From: Clostridiales bacterium
Lineage (GTDB): Bacteria; Bacillota; Clostridia; Lachnospirales; WQUN01
Length of the DNA: 64,000 nucleotides
Assembly (NCBI GenBank): GCA_031269465.1
Contig: JAISZB010000110.1
Coordinates: forward strand, 28,412-92,411
Direction: 5' to 3'
Shown here: positions 8,641 through 16,856 of the stretch, piece after piece
Numbering within the stretch: position 1 is the first letter of the stretch
How the letters are laid out: every line of letters starts with the position of its first letter
Made by a program: the position numbers and the translations under genes
Notes under the pieces: model-generated
What the model was told of the DNA's origin: nothing
What the model saw: the letters and a program-made list of their open reading frames with translations, nothing else
The model's database searches: none

Positions 8641-9456
8641 ATGAAGAGAAGGAGCGCCCTCCCTGGGATTTATATGGGGGCCATACTGACGCTGATGTAC
8701 CTGCCGATAGTACTCGTGATAATCTACTCCTTCAACGAGAGCAAGACCTCAAGCGTATGGACTGGAGCTACATGGGATTGGTACATTCAGCTATTTAAAG
8801 ATGGCTCAATGATATCAGCGCTTAAAAATTCAGTAGTGCTGGCGCTTGCCAGCAGCGTAAGCGCCGCGTTCATCGGAACGCTTGGCGCGGTTGGAATGTC
8901 AAAGGCGAAGCTTAGAGGAGCTTCGGCCATGGAGTATATCTCGACGCTTCCCATTATGCTTCCTGAAATAATACTGGGAATGGTGTTTCTGGCTTTCTTT
9001 TCCCTTATCAGGCTCCCTTTCGGCATGCTTACGCTAATCATCTCCCATACGTCCTTTTCAATACCATATGTGCTGCTCCTGGTCAAAGCCAGGTTATCAG
9101 GCATGGATAAGAGCTATGAAGAAGCGGCGCGCGATCTTGGGGCTAGCGAGCTTCAAGCGTTTCTCACTGTGACTCTTCCGCTTGTGGCGCCCGCTATAGT
9201 ATCAGGGATGCTTCTAGCCATAGCTATGAGCTTTGATGATGTGATAATAAGCGTCTTTGTAACGGGAGTGAATACCAATACGCTCCCCATAAAGATATAC
9301 ACTCAGATTAAAACAGGAGTGACTCCAAAAACGAATGCGCTTTGCGCACTTTTGTTTCTTGCGACCGTTTTCTTGGCGATTCTGTCATCTTGGCTGGGAA
9401 AGTCCAAGAAAAGCGAGATGCCTCCAATTGAAATAATACCGTCGCAATCCCATTAG
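8641..9456 (+). CDS. potC: Spermidine/putrescine ABC transporter permease PotC
   Basis: Second membrane subunit, 271 aa with six helices and the EAA loop EEAARDLGASELQAFLTVTLP. I start it at the ATG at 8641, one base after the potB stop, because the encoded KRRSALPGIYMGAILTLMYL matches PotC N-termini; upstream in-frame ATGs would overlap potB. The TAG stop at 9454-9456 lies inside the left-end palindrome of the downstream IS element (9449-9470), so the insertion may have replaced the last residues. The transporter is otherwise complete. Confidence 0.92.
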   Translation: MKRRSALPGIYMGAILTLMYLPIVLVIIYSFNESKTSSVWTGATWDWYIQLFKDGSMISALKNSVVLALASSVSAAFIGTLGAVGMSKAKLRGASAMEYISTLPIMLPEIILGMVFLAFFSLIRLPFGMLTLIISHTSFSIPYVLLLVKARLSGMDKSYEEAARDLGASELQAFLTVTLPLVAPAIVSGMLLAIAMSFDDVIISVFVTGVNTNTLPIKIYTQIKTGVTPKTNALCALLFLATVFLAILSSWLGKSKKSEMPPIEIIPSQSH

Positions 9457-9483
9457 CTTTAGCTGATGGGTCAAGACGGGGTT

Positions 9484-9888
9484 TTAGCCTTGATTTTCTA
9501 TATATTTTCTCAATATATCTTCACTGACATTGCCTACGGAGCAGATAAAATATCCGTCAGTCTAAAAAGTATGTTCTTTCCAGAGATGTTTTTTCAGAAA
9601 AGATTCGTGATGTTCCCAAATATGGAAGGTTGTATAGCTTTTTATGGTGCGCACTAAATCAGACAGGGCGATAGTCGGTATGGTTTCTATCATATAGTGT
9701 ATATGGTCTTTGTCTGTTTCCATGTGTTTTATTATTACAGCGTGCCTTGAGCAAACATCAGAAGAAAATTGTTTTATATCTTCTGATATTTGGGAGTAAG
9801 ACAATAAATTTTACGATATTTACAAACAAATATCAAGATGATACTGCAAAAGATACTTATTTCTGTTTGCAGATTTCCAACTGCTCAT
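9484..9888 (-). pseudogene. tnpA: IS200-type transposase TnpA, inactivated
   Basis: HUH (Y1) single-strand transposase of the IS200/IS605 family. Read from an ATG at 9888 (GGAG upstream), the protein begins with RNKYLLQYHL. One inserted base near 9833 and one missing base near 9813 shift the frame around CKYRK and restore it at SYSQISEDIKQF. The HUH motif DKDHIHYMIE is intact. A TAG at 9562-9564 replaces the Trp of TFWTDGYF. Beyond it the frame continues through ICSVGNVSEDILRKYIENQG, which contains the catalytic Tyr, to a TAA at 9484. Family length (about 134 aa) is otherwise preserved. Confidence 0.85.
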
Positions 9889-9918
9889 TACTAACAACTC
9901 CAATTTATTAAAGATAAC

Positions 9919-10857
9919 ATGTATATCAGGACAGGCGAAAACACGGCAAAAATCAAGATATTTCATAAAAACGGCTGGATATGGCTGCCTATTGATTTTA
10001 GAGCGCAAGACGTAAAATATATACAAAAATATTTATCGTTATGTAAAGAATTAGCGCCGGCGCTAAAGCAAACAGGCAAACAATGGCATCTCGCAGTTCC
10101 TTTCGAGAAAAAGATTGCGTTTGAGGACAAGCCCGTTAATGAAAGAGCCGTATGCGCCGTGGACTTAGGGCTTAACAACAATGCCGTATGCTCCACCGTT
10201 TTATCAAACGGAACTGTCGCCGCGAGAAAATTTATAAATCTTGCGGCGGAAAAAGACCATTTAGATAAGGCGATTGGAAGAGTGAAAAAAGCGCAGCAGC
10301 ACGGAGCAATCAAAACGCCCATATTGTGGAGGCATGCAAATGGCCTTGGTAAAGGCATAAGCATAAAAACGGCGAGAGCCATTGCAGATTTTGGGTCATC
10401 GGCAGGCGCTGATGCTATTGCATTTGAGTTTTTAGATGTTTCGGGCAAAATAAAAGGCTCGAAAAAACAAAAGCTTCACATGTGGCGAAGGAAAGGGATA
10501 CAACAAATAACGGAGCATAAAGCCCATAAAAGCGGCATGCGAATAAGCCGAATTTGCGCTTGGAATACGTCTAAATTAGCTTGCGGCGGAAGCGGGGCCG
10601 TCTCGCGCGGAACATACAAGCAGAACGGAAAAGAAAAATGCAGCTATTCTATTTGCGTGTTCCAAAGTGGAAAAACCTATAATTGCGACCTAAACGCAAG
10701 CTATAATATCGGAGCAAGATATTTTACAAGGGAAATTCTAAAATCCGAACCAGCAATGGCAAGGTTGCCGAACGAAGCAAAAGTCCTTCGTTTTGGTACG
10801 GGAACAACACGTACCCTATCTACGTTAATTAGGCTTAATGCGGACTTGTGTGCGTAA
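9919..10857 (+). pseudogene. tnpB: TnpB (IS605 OrfB), N-terminally truncated
   Basis: RNA-guided nuclease of IS200/IS605 elements, ancestor-type of Cas12. This open frame of 312 aa keeps the RuvC triad: D82 in AVDLGLNN, E170 in AIAFEFLD and D257 in YNCDLNASYNIGARYF. It also keeps the GMRISRICAWNTSKLA region. About 150 N-terminal residues (helical/WED part that holds the RNA) are missing compared with close family members. The frame begins at YIRTGENTAKIKIFHKNGW only 30 bp from tnpA. No convincing ribosome site precedes the first ATG. It is probably non-functional as a nuclease. Confidence 0.8.
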
Positions 10858-10973
10858 GCGTATAAGATCTGGGTTTAGCCTTTATGGTAGACGGGAACTC
10901 CAGCTTCCTAAAGAAGCTATGTGTCGCATGATGCGTTGGAAGCCCATTAGCTTTAGCTGATGGGAGTGTTCAC
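10858..10973 (+). ncRNA. Possible omega-RNA (reRNA) 3' region of the IS element
   Basis: In TnpB elements the guide-scaffold RNA runs from the 3' end of tnpB to the right end, and the flanking DNA acts as guide. Here the interval ends in the 22-nt palindrome hairpin and TTCAC, as expected. The would-be guide is the potD leader (GACTTAAAAATATG...). This is inferred from family knowledge only. Confidence 0.35.
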
Positions 10974-10990
10974 GACTTAAAAATATGAAA

Positions 10991-11051
10991 AGAAAGGGGA
11001 AGCCGCTTCGCGGCGCGGCGTCGCCCGCATGCCGAAGCGGCGAAATCGACT
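10991..11051 (+). promoter_or_regulatory. Hairpin between ribosome site and start codon of potD
   Basis: The only good Shine-Dalgarno sequence for potD, AGAAAGGGGA (10991-11000), lies 51 bases before the TTG start. GCCGCTTCG (11002-11010) and CGAAGCGGC (11033-11041) form a 9-bp stem. If it folds, the effective spacing falls to about 11 bases, an ordinary value. Confidence 0.5.
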
Positions 11052-12104
11052 TTGAAAAGAGCTAAAATAACAATCGCTCTGGCGTTGCTGGCCATAATTA
11101 TGGCTACTCCCGGCTGCTCCGGAAAAAACAAGGGAGTTTTGAACCTATACACATGGGAGGGCATGTTCCCTCAGGAAATATTGGATTCTTTCCAAGCGGA
11201 AACAGGCTATACAATAAACTACAGCAACTTCGACTTCGATGAGACTATGCTTTCAAAGCTTGAGGCGGCGCAAGGGGGAGACTATGATCTTATAATTGCG
11301 GACGACTACATAATCGAAACTGCAATTGGAGAAGGCTTGGTCAGAAAGCTCGACAAGTCGAAGCTTAGCAATTTGGGAAATATAAATCCTGTGTATTTAA
11401 AGCCCTTTTATGATCCGACCGATGAATATAGCGTCCCGTATGGGGCGGGCATTCAGACCATACTCTATGATCCTGCCGCTGTAAGCGTTGAGATAAAGGG
11501 ATACGCCGATTTATGGGATCCCAGCTTCAAAGACAATGTAGGAGTCATTGCCAATTATAGGGTAATAAACGGCATGGCTCTGAAGGTTTTGGGTTACAGC
11601 TACAATACGGATGACCTGGATGCAATACAAAGCGCTGGAGACAAGCTGGTTGAGCTTGCGCCAAATATCCGCTTGATTAAGGACGACAACCTTCATGAAG
11701 ATTTGCTCTCTGGAGAAGTAGGGGCAATAGTCGCCTATACTTCACAGGTTACTACCGCTATGCTTGAAAACCCTGAACTGAAGCCTGTATTTCCTGAAGA
11801 AGGGATTGGCTTCGGCATCATGGGCGCCTTCATACCTTCAAAAGCTCCGACGCCTGATGCAGCATACGCCTTCTTGGATTTTCTGATGGATCCGCAGCGC
11901 GGGGCGCAGTGCTTTGAATACTTGGGATACTACAGCACTTTCTCTGCATCGGATCCTTTTATAGCGGAAGAATTCAAATCATTTCTTACTCTTCCCAGCG
12001 GAATCGGAAGCAATATGGAGATGATACAGAACATTTCCTCTGAAGCAAACGACAAGCATGAGCAGATATGGACGCAGTTCAGATCAGCCGCAGGACAGCA
12101 GTAG
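11052..12104 (+). CDS. potD: Spermidine/putrescine-binding lipoprotein PotD
   Basis: Extracellular substrate-binding lipoprotein of the polyamine importer, 350 aa. The signal peptide ends in lipobox ATPGC, with the lipidated Cys at residue 22. The mature part starts GVLNLYTWEGMFP, typical of PotD/PotF. The ligand-pocket segments SVPYGAGIQTILYD and GEVGAIVAYTSQ are present. The start is TTG at 11052. It belongs to the potABC operon but is separated from potC by the IS605-type element. The strong terminator at 12108 closes the unit. Confidence 0.92.
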   Translation: MKRAKITIALALLAIIMATPGCSGKNKGVLNLYTWEGMFPQEILDSFQAETGYTINYSNFDFDETMLSKLEAAQGGDYDLIIADDYIIETAIGEGLVRKLDKSKLSNLGNINPVYLKPFYDPTDEYSVPYGAGIQTILYDPAAVSVEIKGYADLWDPSFKDNVGVIANYRVINGMALKVLGYSYNTDDLDAIQSAGDKLVELAPNIRLIKDDNLHEDLLSGEVGAIVAYTSQVTTAMLENPELKPVFPEEGIGFGIMGAFIPSKAPTPDAAYAFLDFLMDPQRGAQCFEYLGYYSTFSASDPFIAEEFKSFLTLPSGIGSNMEMIQNISSEANDKHEQIWTQFRSAAGQQ

Positions 12105-12107
12105 ATC

Positions 12108-12152
12108 CGCAAACAGAAGAAGGCCGGCAAAGCCGGCCTTCTTCTGTTTGCG
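12108..12152 (+). terminator. Terminator of the pot operon
   Basis: A perfect 21-bp inverted repeat (12108-12128 and 12132-12152; GCCGGC at the tip, AAACAGAAGAAGG in the arm) with a 3-nt AAA loop, 4 bases after the potD stop. There is no long T-run; the right arm has TTCTTCTGTTT. Confidence 0.8.
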
Positions 12153-12172
12153 TGGCCGACATGAATAGCAAC

Positions 12173-12268
12173 TATACCGTACTTGCAAGGTGCGAAATGC
12201 CGATATCAATCGCGCTCGCTGCGAAGTCTAGCTCAAAAATCGGAACCTTGCCTATGCTCGTCAGTATA
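12173..12268. repeat. Diverged palindromic element
   Basis: TATACCGTACTTGC, core GGTGCGAAATGCCGATATCA then ATCGCGCTCGCTGCG, right arm AGCTCAAAAATCGG, end CGTCAGTATA. The left arm is shortened. Confidence 0.65.
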
Positions 12269-12518
12269 ACTGCAGGAGATTTAGATGAAATGCCTTTTAA
12301 CGGTTGAATAGATGAACAAAAGCATATATAATGAGTATCGGGCAAGAAGAAGCATGCAAAGTGAATTAGGGTGCCAAAAAGATATATAAAACTGCGTCAT
12401 AATGAATCAAGGCATATTTTTTATGCTGACGCGCATTGGAAGGACGGGGCGGGCGTTGCAGTTGATAATCCAGCCCTTAAATCTGCGCGTCAGAGTTAGG
12501 GCGCGTTCAAACGCGTCC

Positions 12519-12752
12519 CATTCTGATTTGCAGCCAAATGCACCTATTTCTCAGATTGATTATCCATAGAGCAGTGCGAAATGCCGATATCAATCGCACT
12601 CGCTGCATAATCAAGCTGCAAATTATACTGCTTTTCATATAAGAGCTTGATTATACAGCGAGTGCAAAATGCCGATATCGCCATTTTCAAGCTCCAAAAA
12701 AGGAACATTTGATGAAAAGCGGTATAGGAAATTTCATATGCAAATCAGTATA
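12519..12752. repeat. Palindromic element, outer copy of a second nest
   Basis: The left arm begins at TTCTGATTTGCAGCC and the centre is GTGCGAAATGCCGATATCAA followed by TCGCACTCGCTG. The right arm is interrupted after CAAGCTGCAAATTA and resumes at TAGGAAATTTCATATGC, ending AAATCAGTATA. Confidence 0.8.
12624..12726. repeat. Palindromic element, inner copy of a second nest
   Basis: TACTGCTTTTCATATAAG to GAAAAGCGGTA, flanked on both sides by TA. Removing it together with one TA restores the outer right arm ...GCAAATTAGGAAATTTCAT. The left arm has lost its TTACCTTTTTTG block while the right arm still has CCAAAAAAGG. Confidence 0.8.
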
Positions 12753-12814
12753 AATTGCGTGCAAACGCCCGATTTCCTGTGAATGATTTCAGGCTGCATC
12801 GCTGGAGGTAGATT

Positions 12815-13495
12815 ATGTTAACAAAAAGTTTGCTGGGAATTGTTCTGTCATTGCCGGGCATTATATTAGCCCCTGCGATCCATGAATACTTCAAAGCGCT
12901 GTGCTCAAGCAGGCAGGGAGATCCGTTCCCCAGAGTAAGAGGTAGGCTGAGGCTCAACCCATTCAGGCACTTTGAGCCTGTGGGGTTCTTTCTTTTGCTT
13001 GTGTTCGGATACGGGTGGGGAAACCCTGTGGAAACCAATTCTTCCCGCTACAAAGACAGGAAAAGGGGTACGCTCATAACTTACGTCGCGCCTTCTCTAA
13101 TGAATGTGCTGTTTGCGTTCGCAGCCGCAAGCATTCTAGCCATATCAAAGGTTGTGGCAAGAAACTACGGCTTCCCGATTATGGATGCGGCGTCAGCCTT
13201 GCGAGCGGCGGACGGCGCTCTGGCTTCATTTGGCCCGCTGGCTTTCAGCCTGAGCTACCAGATGGTCTACTATTTCGTCCAGTATAATCTAGGAATGGCA
13301 TTTTTCAACCTGCTTCCGGTATACCCTCTTGACTGCAATAAAATACTAAGCGTCTTCCTGTCTCCTGCCAACGCGATAAAGTTGGGCCAATATGAGAAGA
13401 TGCTTCAAGTCATACTTGTAGTGCTGCTCGCGTTTGGAACTATAAACGCAATTTTCGATCCGATTGTCCGGTTTCTACTAAGGTTCGCGCTATGA
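12815..13495 (+). CDS. Site-2 protease (M50) homologue with altered active site
   Basis: A polytopic membrane protein of 226 aa with the fold and length of the PDZ-less site-2 proteases that sit before scpA in many clostridia. Family landmarks are GYGWGNPVETNSSRYKDRKR, YVAPSLMNV and FFNLLPVYPLD. The zinc motif HExxH is degenerate: H23-E24-Y-F-K27, so the second His is Lys. The distal LDG is LDC (D173 kept). Peptidase activity is therefore doubtful. GGAGG lies 7 bases before the ATG. It overlaps scpA by 4 bases (ATGA) and is translationally coupled to it. Confidence 0.85.
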   Translation: MLTKSLLGIVLSLPGIILAPAIHEYFKALCSSRQGDPFPRVRGRLRLNPFRHFEPVGFFLLLVFGYGWGNPVETNSSRYKDRKRGTLITYVAPSLMNVLFAFAAASILAISKVVARNYGFPIMDAASALRAADGALASFGPLAFSLSYQMVYYFVQYNLGMAFFNLLPVYPLDCNKILSVFLSPANAIKLGQYEKMLQVILVVLLAFGTINAIFDPIVRFLLRFAL

Positions 13496-14289
13496 AGCAA
13501 GGAATCTTCAAACGTCCGGTCCTTCTTGTGAGGCTTGACGCTTATGAAGGTCCATTTGATCTTCTTTTGGGACTTTTGGAGAAAAACAGCATAAGCATCT
13601 ACGACATACCAATATCAGAGATTGCGGATCAATACATCGAGATAATAAAGGGCTTCCCTGAAGATATGGAATTTATAAGCGAATTCATTATCATGGCGGC
13701 CACTTTGCTTGAGATAAAATCCAGAATGCTGATACCTGAATCATCAAAGGGCGATGCGAAAGGGGAGGATCCGAGGAGCCTTTTGGTAAACAGGCTTTTG
13801 GAGTATAGGAGATACAAGAAGATTAGCCTGATGCTTCGCGAATTGGACGCTAAAGGGACTATGCAGCTCTTTAAGGGGCCTGAGGCGGATATTGTGGAAG
13901 ACTTCAAAGCCAGGCCAAAGGTCGGCTTAGATGAAGCGCTGGGTTCTCTAAGCCTGGGTGAACTGGAGAGAATATACAAGGAGGTTTTGGCGCGCCGCGA
14001 AAACCGCACGGACAAAATACGGGCGGGATTCGGGGATATACCAAAGGACGCCTATACGATTGAGGAAAAGCTTGATTATTTGCGTAAGATTATAGAAGCC
14101 AAGGCAAGGCTGAATTTTACCAAAGTGCTTCATGGCTGCTTGGACAAGTCAGAGAAAGTGGTCATGTTTTTAGCCTTGCTGGAACTTATTAGAAATTTCA
14201 GCGTAGAGGTCACCCAAGAAGACGTTTTTTCAGAGATTATTATAGAAAAGACTGCCGCAAGCCGAGGCGACTATGCCAACGCCTATTGA
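13492..14289 (+). CDS. scpA: Segregation and condensation protein A
   Basis: Kleisin subunit of the SMC-ScpAB condensin, which bridges the two SMC heads. 265 aa, normal length. Recognised by the N-terminal LDAYEGPFDLLLGLLEKNSI, followed by YDIPISEIADQYIE and the helix MEFISEFIIMAATLLEIKSR. The C-terminal winged helix (VVMFLALLELIRNFSVEVTQ) is present. The ATG overlaps the stop of the upstream M50 homologue. scpB follows after about 120 bp. Confidence 0.95.
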   Translation: MKQGIFKRPVLLVRLDAYEGPFDLLLGLLEKNSISIYDIPISEIADQYIEIIKGFPEDMEFISEFIIMAATLLEIKSRMLIPESSKGDAKGEDPRSLLVNRLLEYRRYKKISLMLRELDAKGTMQLFKGPEADIVEDFKARPKVGLDEALGSLSLGELERIYKEVLARRENRTDKIRAGFGDIPKDAYTIEEKLDYLRKIIEAKARLNFTKVLHGCLDKSEKVVMFLALLELIRNFSVEVTQEDVFSEIIIEKTAASRGDYANAY

Positions 14290-14407
14290 TCTTACCGATT
14301 TTTGAGCTGGACATGCAGCGCTCAAGGGATGATCCGACCCCGAAGCCGGCTCATTTGACTGCATATCAGCATATTTAGGATACGGCGCAAGGAGGAGGGG
14401 TGCATGA

Positions 14408-15028
14408 GTGAATGAAAAAGCGAAAGTCCTGGAAGCCTTGCTTTTTGCGACAGGAGCTCCGCTGCCGCTTTCTGATCTTGCCGATGCCATTTGCGAAACC
14501 CAAAAGGAGACCTTTGGACTTATAGAAGAGCTGAGCCTCTCCTACAGGGAGCAAAGGCGCGGGATTTTGATTCGGCGGGTGAATGATTCATATCAGATGT
14601 GCACCAACCCGATTTACTACGACGAGCTTAAGAGGATGCTTCAAGTGCCGCAGCGCAAAGTCATGACGCAGCCTATATTGGAGACCTTGGCTATAATCGC
14701 CTACCAGCAGCCTGTCACAAAGGCTGTTATTGAAGAAATACGCGGGGTCAATGCGGATCACTGCGTCAATAAGCTCCTTGAATACAATCTCATAATGGAA
14801 AAAGGCAGGATGGACATGCCCGGCAGGCCTCTCCTATTTGGAACTACAGAGGAATTCCTGCGCCATTTCGGATTTGAGAATCTATCTCAGCTGCCAGACT
14901 TATGCGTCGGTGACGATGAAGCTTCTGAACCTTCGGGAGACTCTGCGCAAGCTGGAGAAGCGACGTCAGGCGGGGAATTTTCCTTTGGAGAGGATCTGAG
15001 GCTTGAAACTGAAAATGTCGATTCTTAG
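14408..15028 (+). CDS. scpB: Segregation and condensation protein B
   Basis: Winged-helix partner of ScpA in the SMC condensin complex, 206 aa. Family signatures are KAKVLEALLFATGAPLPLSD, the central PILETLAIIAYQQPVTKAVI and EEIRGVNADHCVNKLLE, and GRPLLFGTTEEFLRHFG. The C-terminal tail after residue 165 is acidic and low-complexity. I use the GTG start at 14408, with AAGGAGGAGGGG 7-17 bases upstream. An ATG 4 bases before it is out of frame. Confidence 0.95.
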   Translation: MNEKAKVLEALLFATGAPLPLSDLADAICETQKETFGLIEELSLSYREQRRGILIRRVNDSYQMCTNPIYYDELKRMLQVPQRKVMTQPILETLAIIAYQQPVTKAVIEEIRGVNADHCVNKLLEYNLIMEKGRMDMPGRPLLFGTTEEFLRHFGFENLSQLPDLCVGDDEASEPSGDSAQAGEATSGGEFSFGEDLRLETENVDS

Positions 15029-15158
15029 CATATATTCAGCATTAAGTAAAATTAGAGCGAAAAAAGAAAATTAATGGATCCTATGGCATAAAACCCCGAG
15101 AAAGGCGCAAACTATATGCGTTGGCATGATGCTTTTAATAAAGGAGCTATAAGCGCAT

Positions 15159-16358
15159 ATGAAGAGATTTGCTACTATTGGAACAGCGTTTCTGACTTTA
15201 TTTTTGCAATTGGCGCCCCTAGCCTGCGAGGCGGGGGAGACAGCCCCGCAAGTCAAAGCTATAGGGGCTGTGCTCATGGATTACAAAACCGGCCGTGTTT
15301 TATGGGGCAAAAACGAGCATACGCCTATGGCAATGGCGAGTACTACAAAGATAATGACAGCAGCGCTTGCTCTGGAGAGCGGCAAGCTTGAAGAAACCGT
15401 GACCGTCTCAAAGCGAGCCGCCTCGGCGCCTGAGGTTAAAATGGGACTCTCAACCGGCGAGAAGGTAAAGATGAACGAACTTCTGTACGCTCTCATGCTG
15501 GAGTCTCAGAATGACGCAGCAGTTGCCATAGCGGAAGGAATCAGCGGCTCGGTGGAGGAATTTTGCGCTTTAATGACTGCGAAAGCTAGCGAGCTTGGAG
15601 CGAAGAACACGGTTTTTGAGACTCCCAACGGCCTGGACAAGGGGGATCATCACTCCACTGCTTATGACATGGCCCTGATAACGCGCTATGCGCTGAGCAA
15701 GCCAGAGTTTATGAAGCTTATAAATACCAAGAGCATTTCTTTTTCTAGCGACAGGAGATCATATGTTTTTAACAACAAAAACAGGCTCCTCACAGAATAT
15801 CAAGGAGCAAACGGCGTCAAGACAGGATTTACCGGAAAGGCCGGGCACTGTTTTGTAGGGGCTGCGCAGAGGGGCGAAATGGAACTCATATCCGTTGTGC
15901 TTGCCAGCGGATGGGGCAGAGTCGGAAAAGAAGGAAAATGGAGCGATACTAAAGCTCTATTGAACTATGGATTTGCAAATTTCAAATATGTCGATTTGGT
16001 TCAAGCGGGCAAAGTAGCTGGAGAAATTCCAATCACCAGATCCAAGACTGGCAAGGTGAGGTTCTGCTTCAACGAAGCTTTGACGCTGCCTCTTAACGAG
16101 CAAGAGCTTCAAAGCGTCCAGGTTAGCGTAAAAGTGCCTGATAGCATTAAAGCTCCGGTTAAGACTGGAGATCAAGTCGGCACCGCTGAGGTCAGCATCG
16201 GAGGGATGGCGGTAAAAGCAATTCCGCTTACAGCTGCAGACGATGCATTGCGGCATGATTTCAAGACTTCCCTTGAAAAAGTCATAGATAGCTGGCTGAA
16301 GCTTGGAAGCGATCATGAAATTGAGATCATCCTGCCGGAATTCCTGAGCGAAAGCTGA
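15159..16358 (+). CDS. dacF: D-alanyl-D-alanine carboxypeptidase (DacF)
   Basis: Second S11 carboxypeptidase of the window, 399 aa, in the position next to scpB that dacF commonly takes in Firmicutes. It has a signal peptide (1-25). The catalytic motifs are S61-T-T-K64, S116-Q-N118 and K221-T-G223. The C-terminal beta domain (from about 270) and a short amphipathic tail follow. AAAGGAGC lies ahead of the ATG. It differs from the 1157 paralogue in the SxN motif (SQN against SGN). It probably trims peptidoglycan pentapeptides, perhaps in the spore cortex by analogy with DacF. Confidence 0.92.
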   Translation: MKRFATIGTAFLTLFLQLAPLACEAGETAPQVKAIGAVLMDYKTGRVLWGKNEHTPMAMASTTKIMTAALALESGKLEETVTVSKRAASAPEVKMGLSTGEKVKMNELLYALMLESQNDAAVAIAEGISGSVEEFCALMTAKASELGAKNTVFETPNGLDKGDHHSTAYDMALITRYALSKPEFMKLINTKSISFSSDRRSYVFNNKNRLLTEYQGANGVKTGFTGKAGHCFVGAAQRGEMELISVVLASGWGRVGKEGKWSDTKALLNYGFANFKYVDLVQAGKVAGEIPITRSKTGKVRFCFNEALTLPLNEQELQSVQVSVKVPDSIKAPVKTGDQVGTAEVSIGGMAVKAIPLTAADDALRHDFKTSLEKVIDSWLKLGSDHEIEIILPEFLSES

Positions 16359-16375
16359 AGCTAATGTCTTAAGAT

Positions 16376-16438
16376 GTACCGGTTTTGCAGATTGATAAGA
16401 CATTCAAGCTTCTATCATTCAATCTGCAAAATCTGTAC
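16376..16438. terminator. Hairpin after dacF
   Basis: GTACCGGTTTTGCAGATTGA and TCAATCTGCAAAATCTGTAC form a 20-bp stem with two mismatches around a 23-nt loop. It resembles a diverged palindromic element (GTACCG, TTTGCAG words) and may act as a terminator, though no T-run follows. Confidence 0.45.
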
Positions 16439-16856
16439 GATATACTGCGTATCAGCTTGCGATGCGCTTAGTTAGGCATAAAAGGCTGCCTTTAAAGATA
16501 TGAGAAGCTCGCAAAAGGCTTCGCGTTTTTGAGCAAGTCAGCTTCATGCTGATTAGGTCAGGAAATCGGAAGCTAGAATATTAAATAGAGGCTTATGTCA
16601 ATCATCCCATAGCTAAGTATGGCTATCAGCTGTTCGACAGGGTCCAAATGCCAGATAAGGCGAAAAGGGTTCATTTTTGGGAGGCGGCTAAGAGGAAGCT
16701 TTGATGTTCGCACGCTGGACGGAACAAAGCTGTCTGCGGGAACCAGCTGCAAAAAACTCGAGCCTTTAGAGAAGCGCAAAACAATACTGACAGAAAGGAA
16801 CATGCGGCTTCCTCCTCATGCCTAAAAGCAGAGGTACCCGCTGCATAACAATTTTG

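Larger units (their letters stand above)
9449..10973. mobile_element. Decayed IS200/IS605-family element
   Basis: About 1.5 kb bounded by the same 22-nt palindrome at each end (9449-9470 and 10943-10964; CCCATTAGC...GCTGATGGG). The right palindrome is followed by TTCAC (10969-10973), the usual right cleavage site of TnpB-bearing elements. It carries divergent tnpA (minus) and tnpB (plus), the IS605 arrangement. Both genes are damaged, so it cannot move on its own. It separates potC from potD. Confidence 0.85.

Noticed and set aside
9919..10857. TnpB considered as a Cas12f-type effector
   Set aside because: It sits next to tnpA between IS ends, has typical IS605 OrfB sequence and has no CRISPR array nearby.
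10991..11042. GC-rich hairpin before potD considered as a terminator of the IS element
   Set aside because: No T-run follows and potD needs transcription through it; a leader-structure role fits better.
16619..16825. A 68-codon open frame between dacF and rluB (GFIFGRRLRGSFDVRTLDGT)
   Set aside because: Composition is coding-like, but there is no ribosome site, an overlapping minus-strand frame is equally open, and I recognise no family. It might be a relic.
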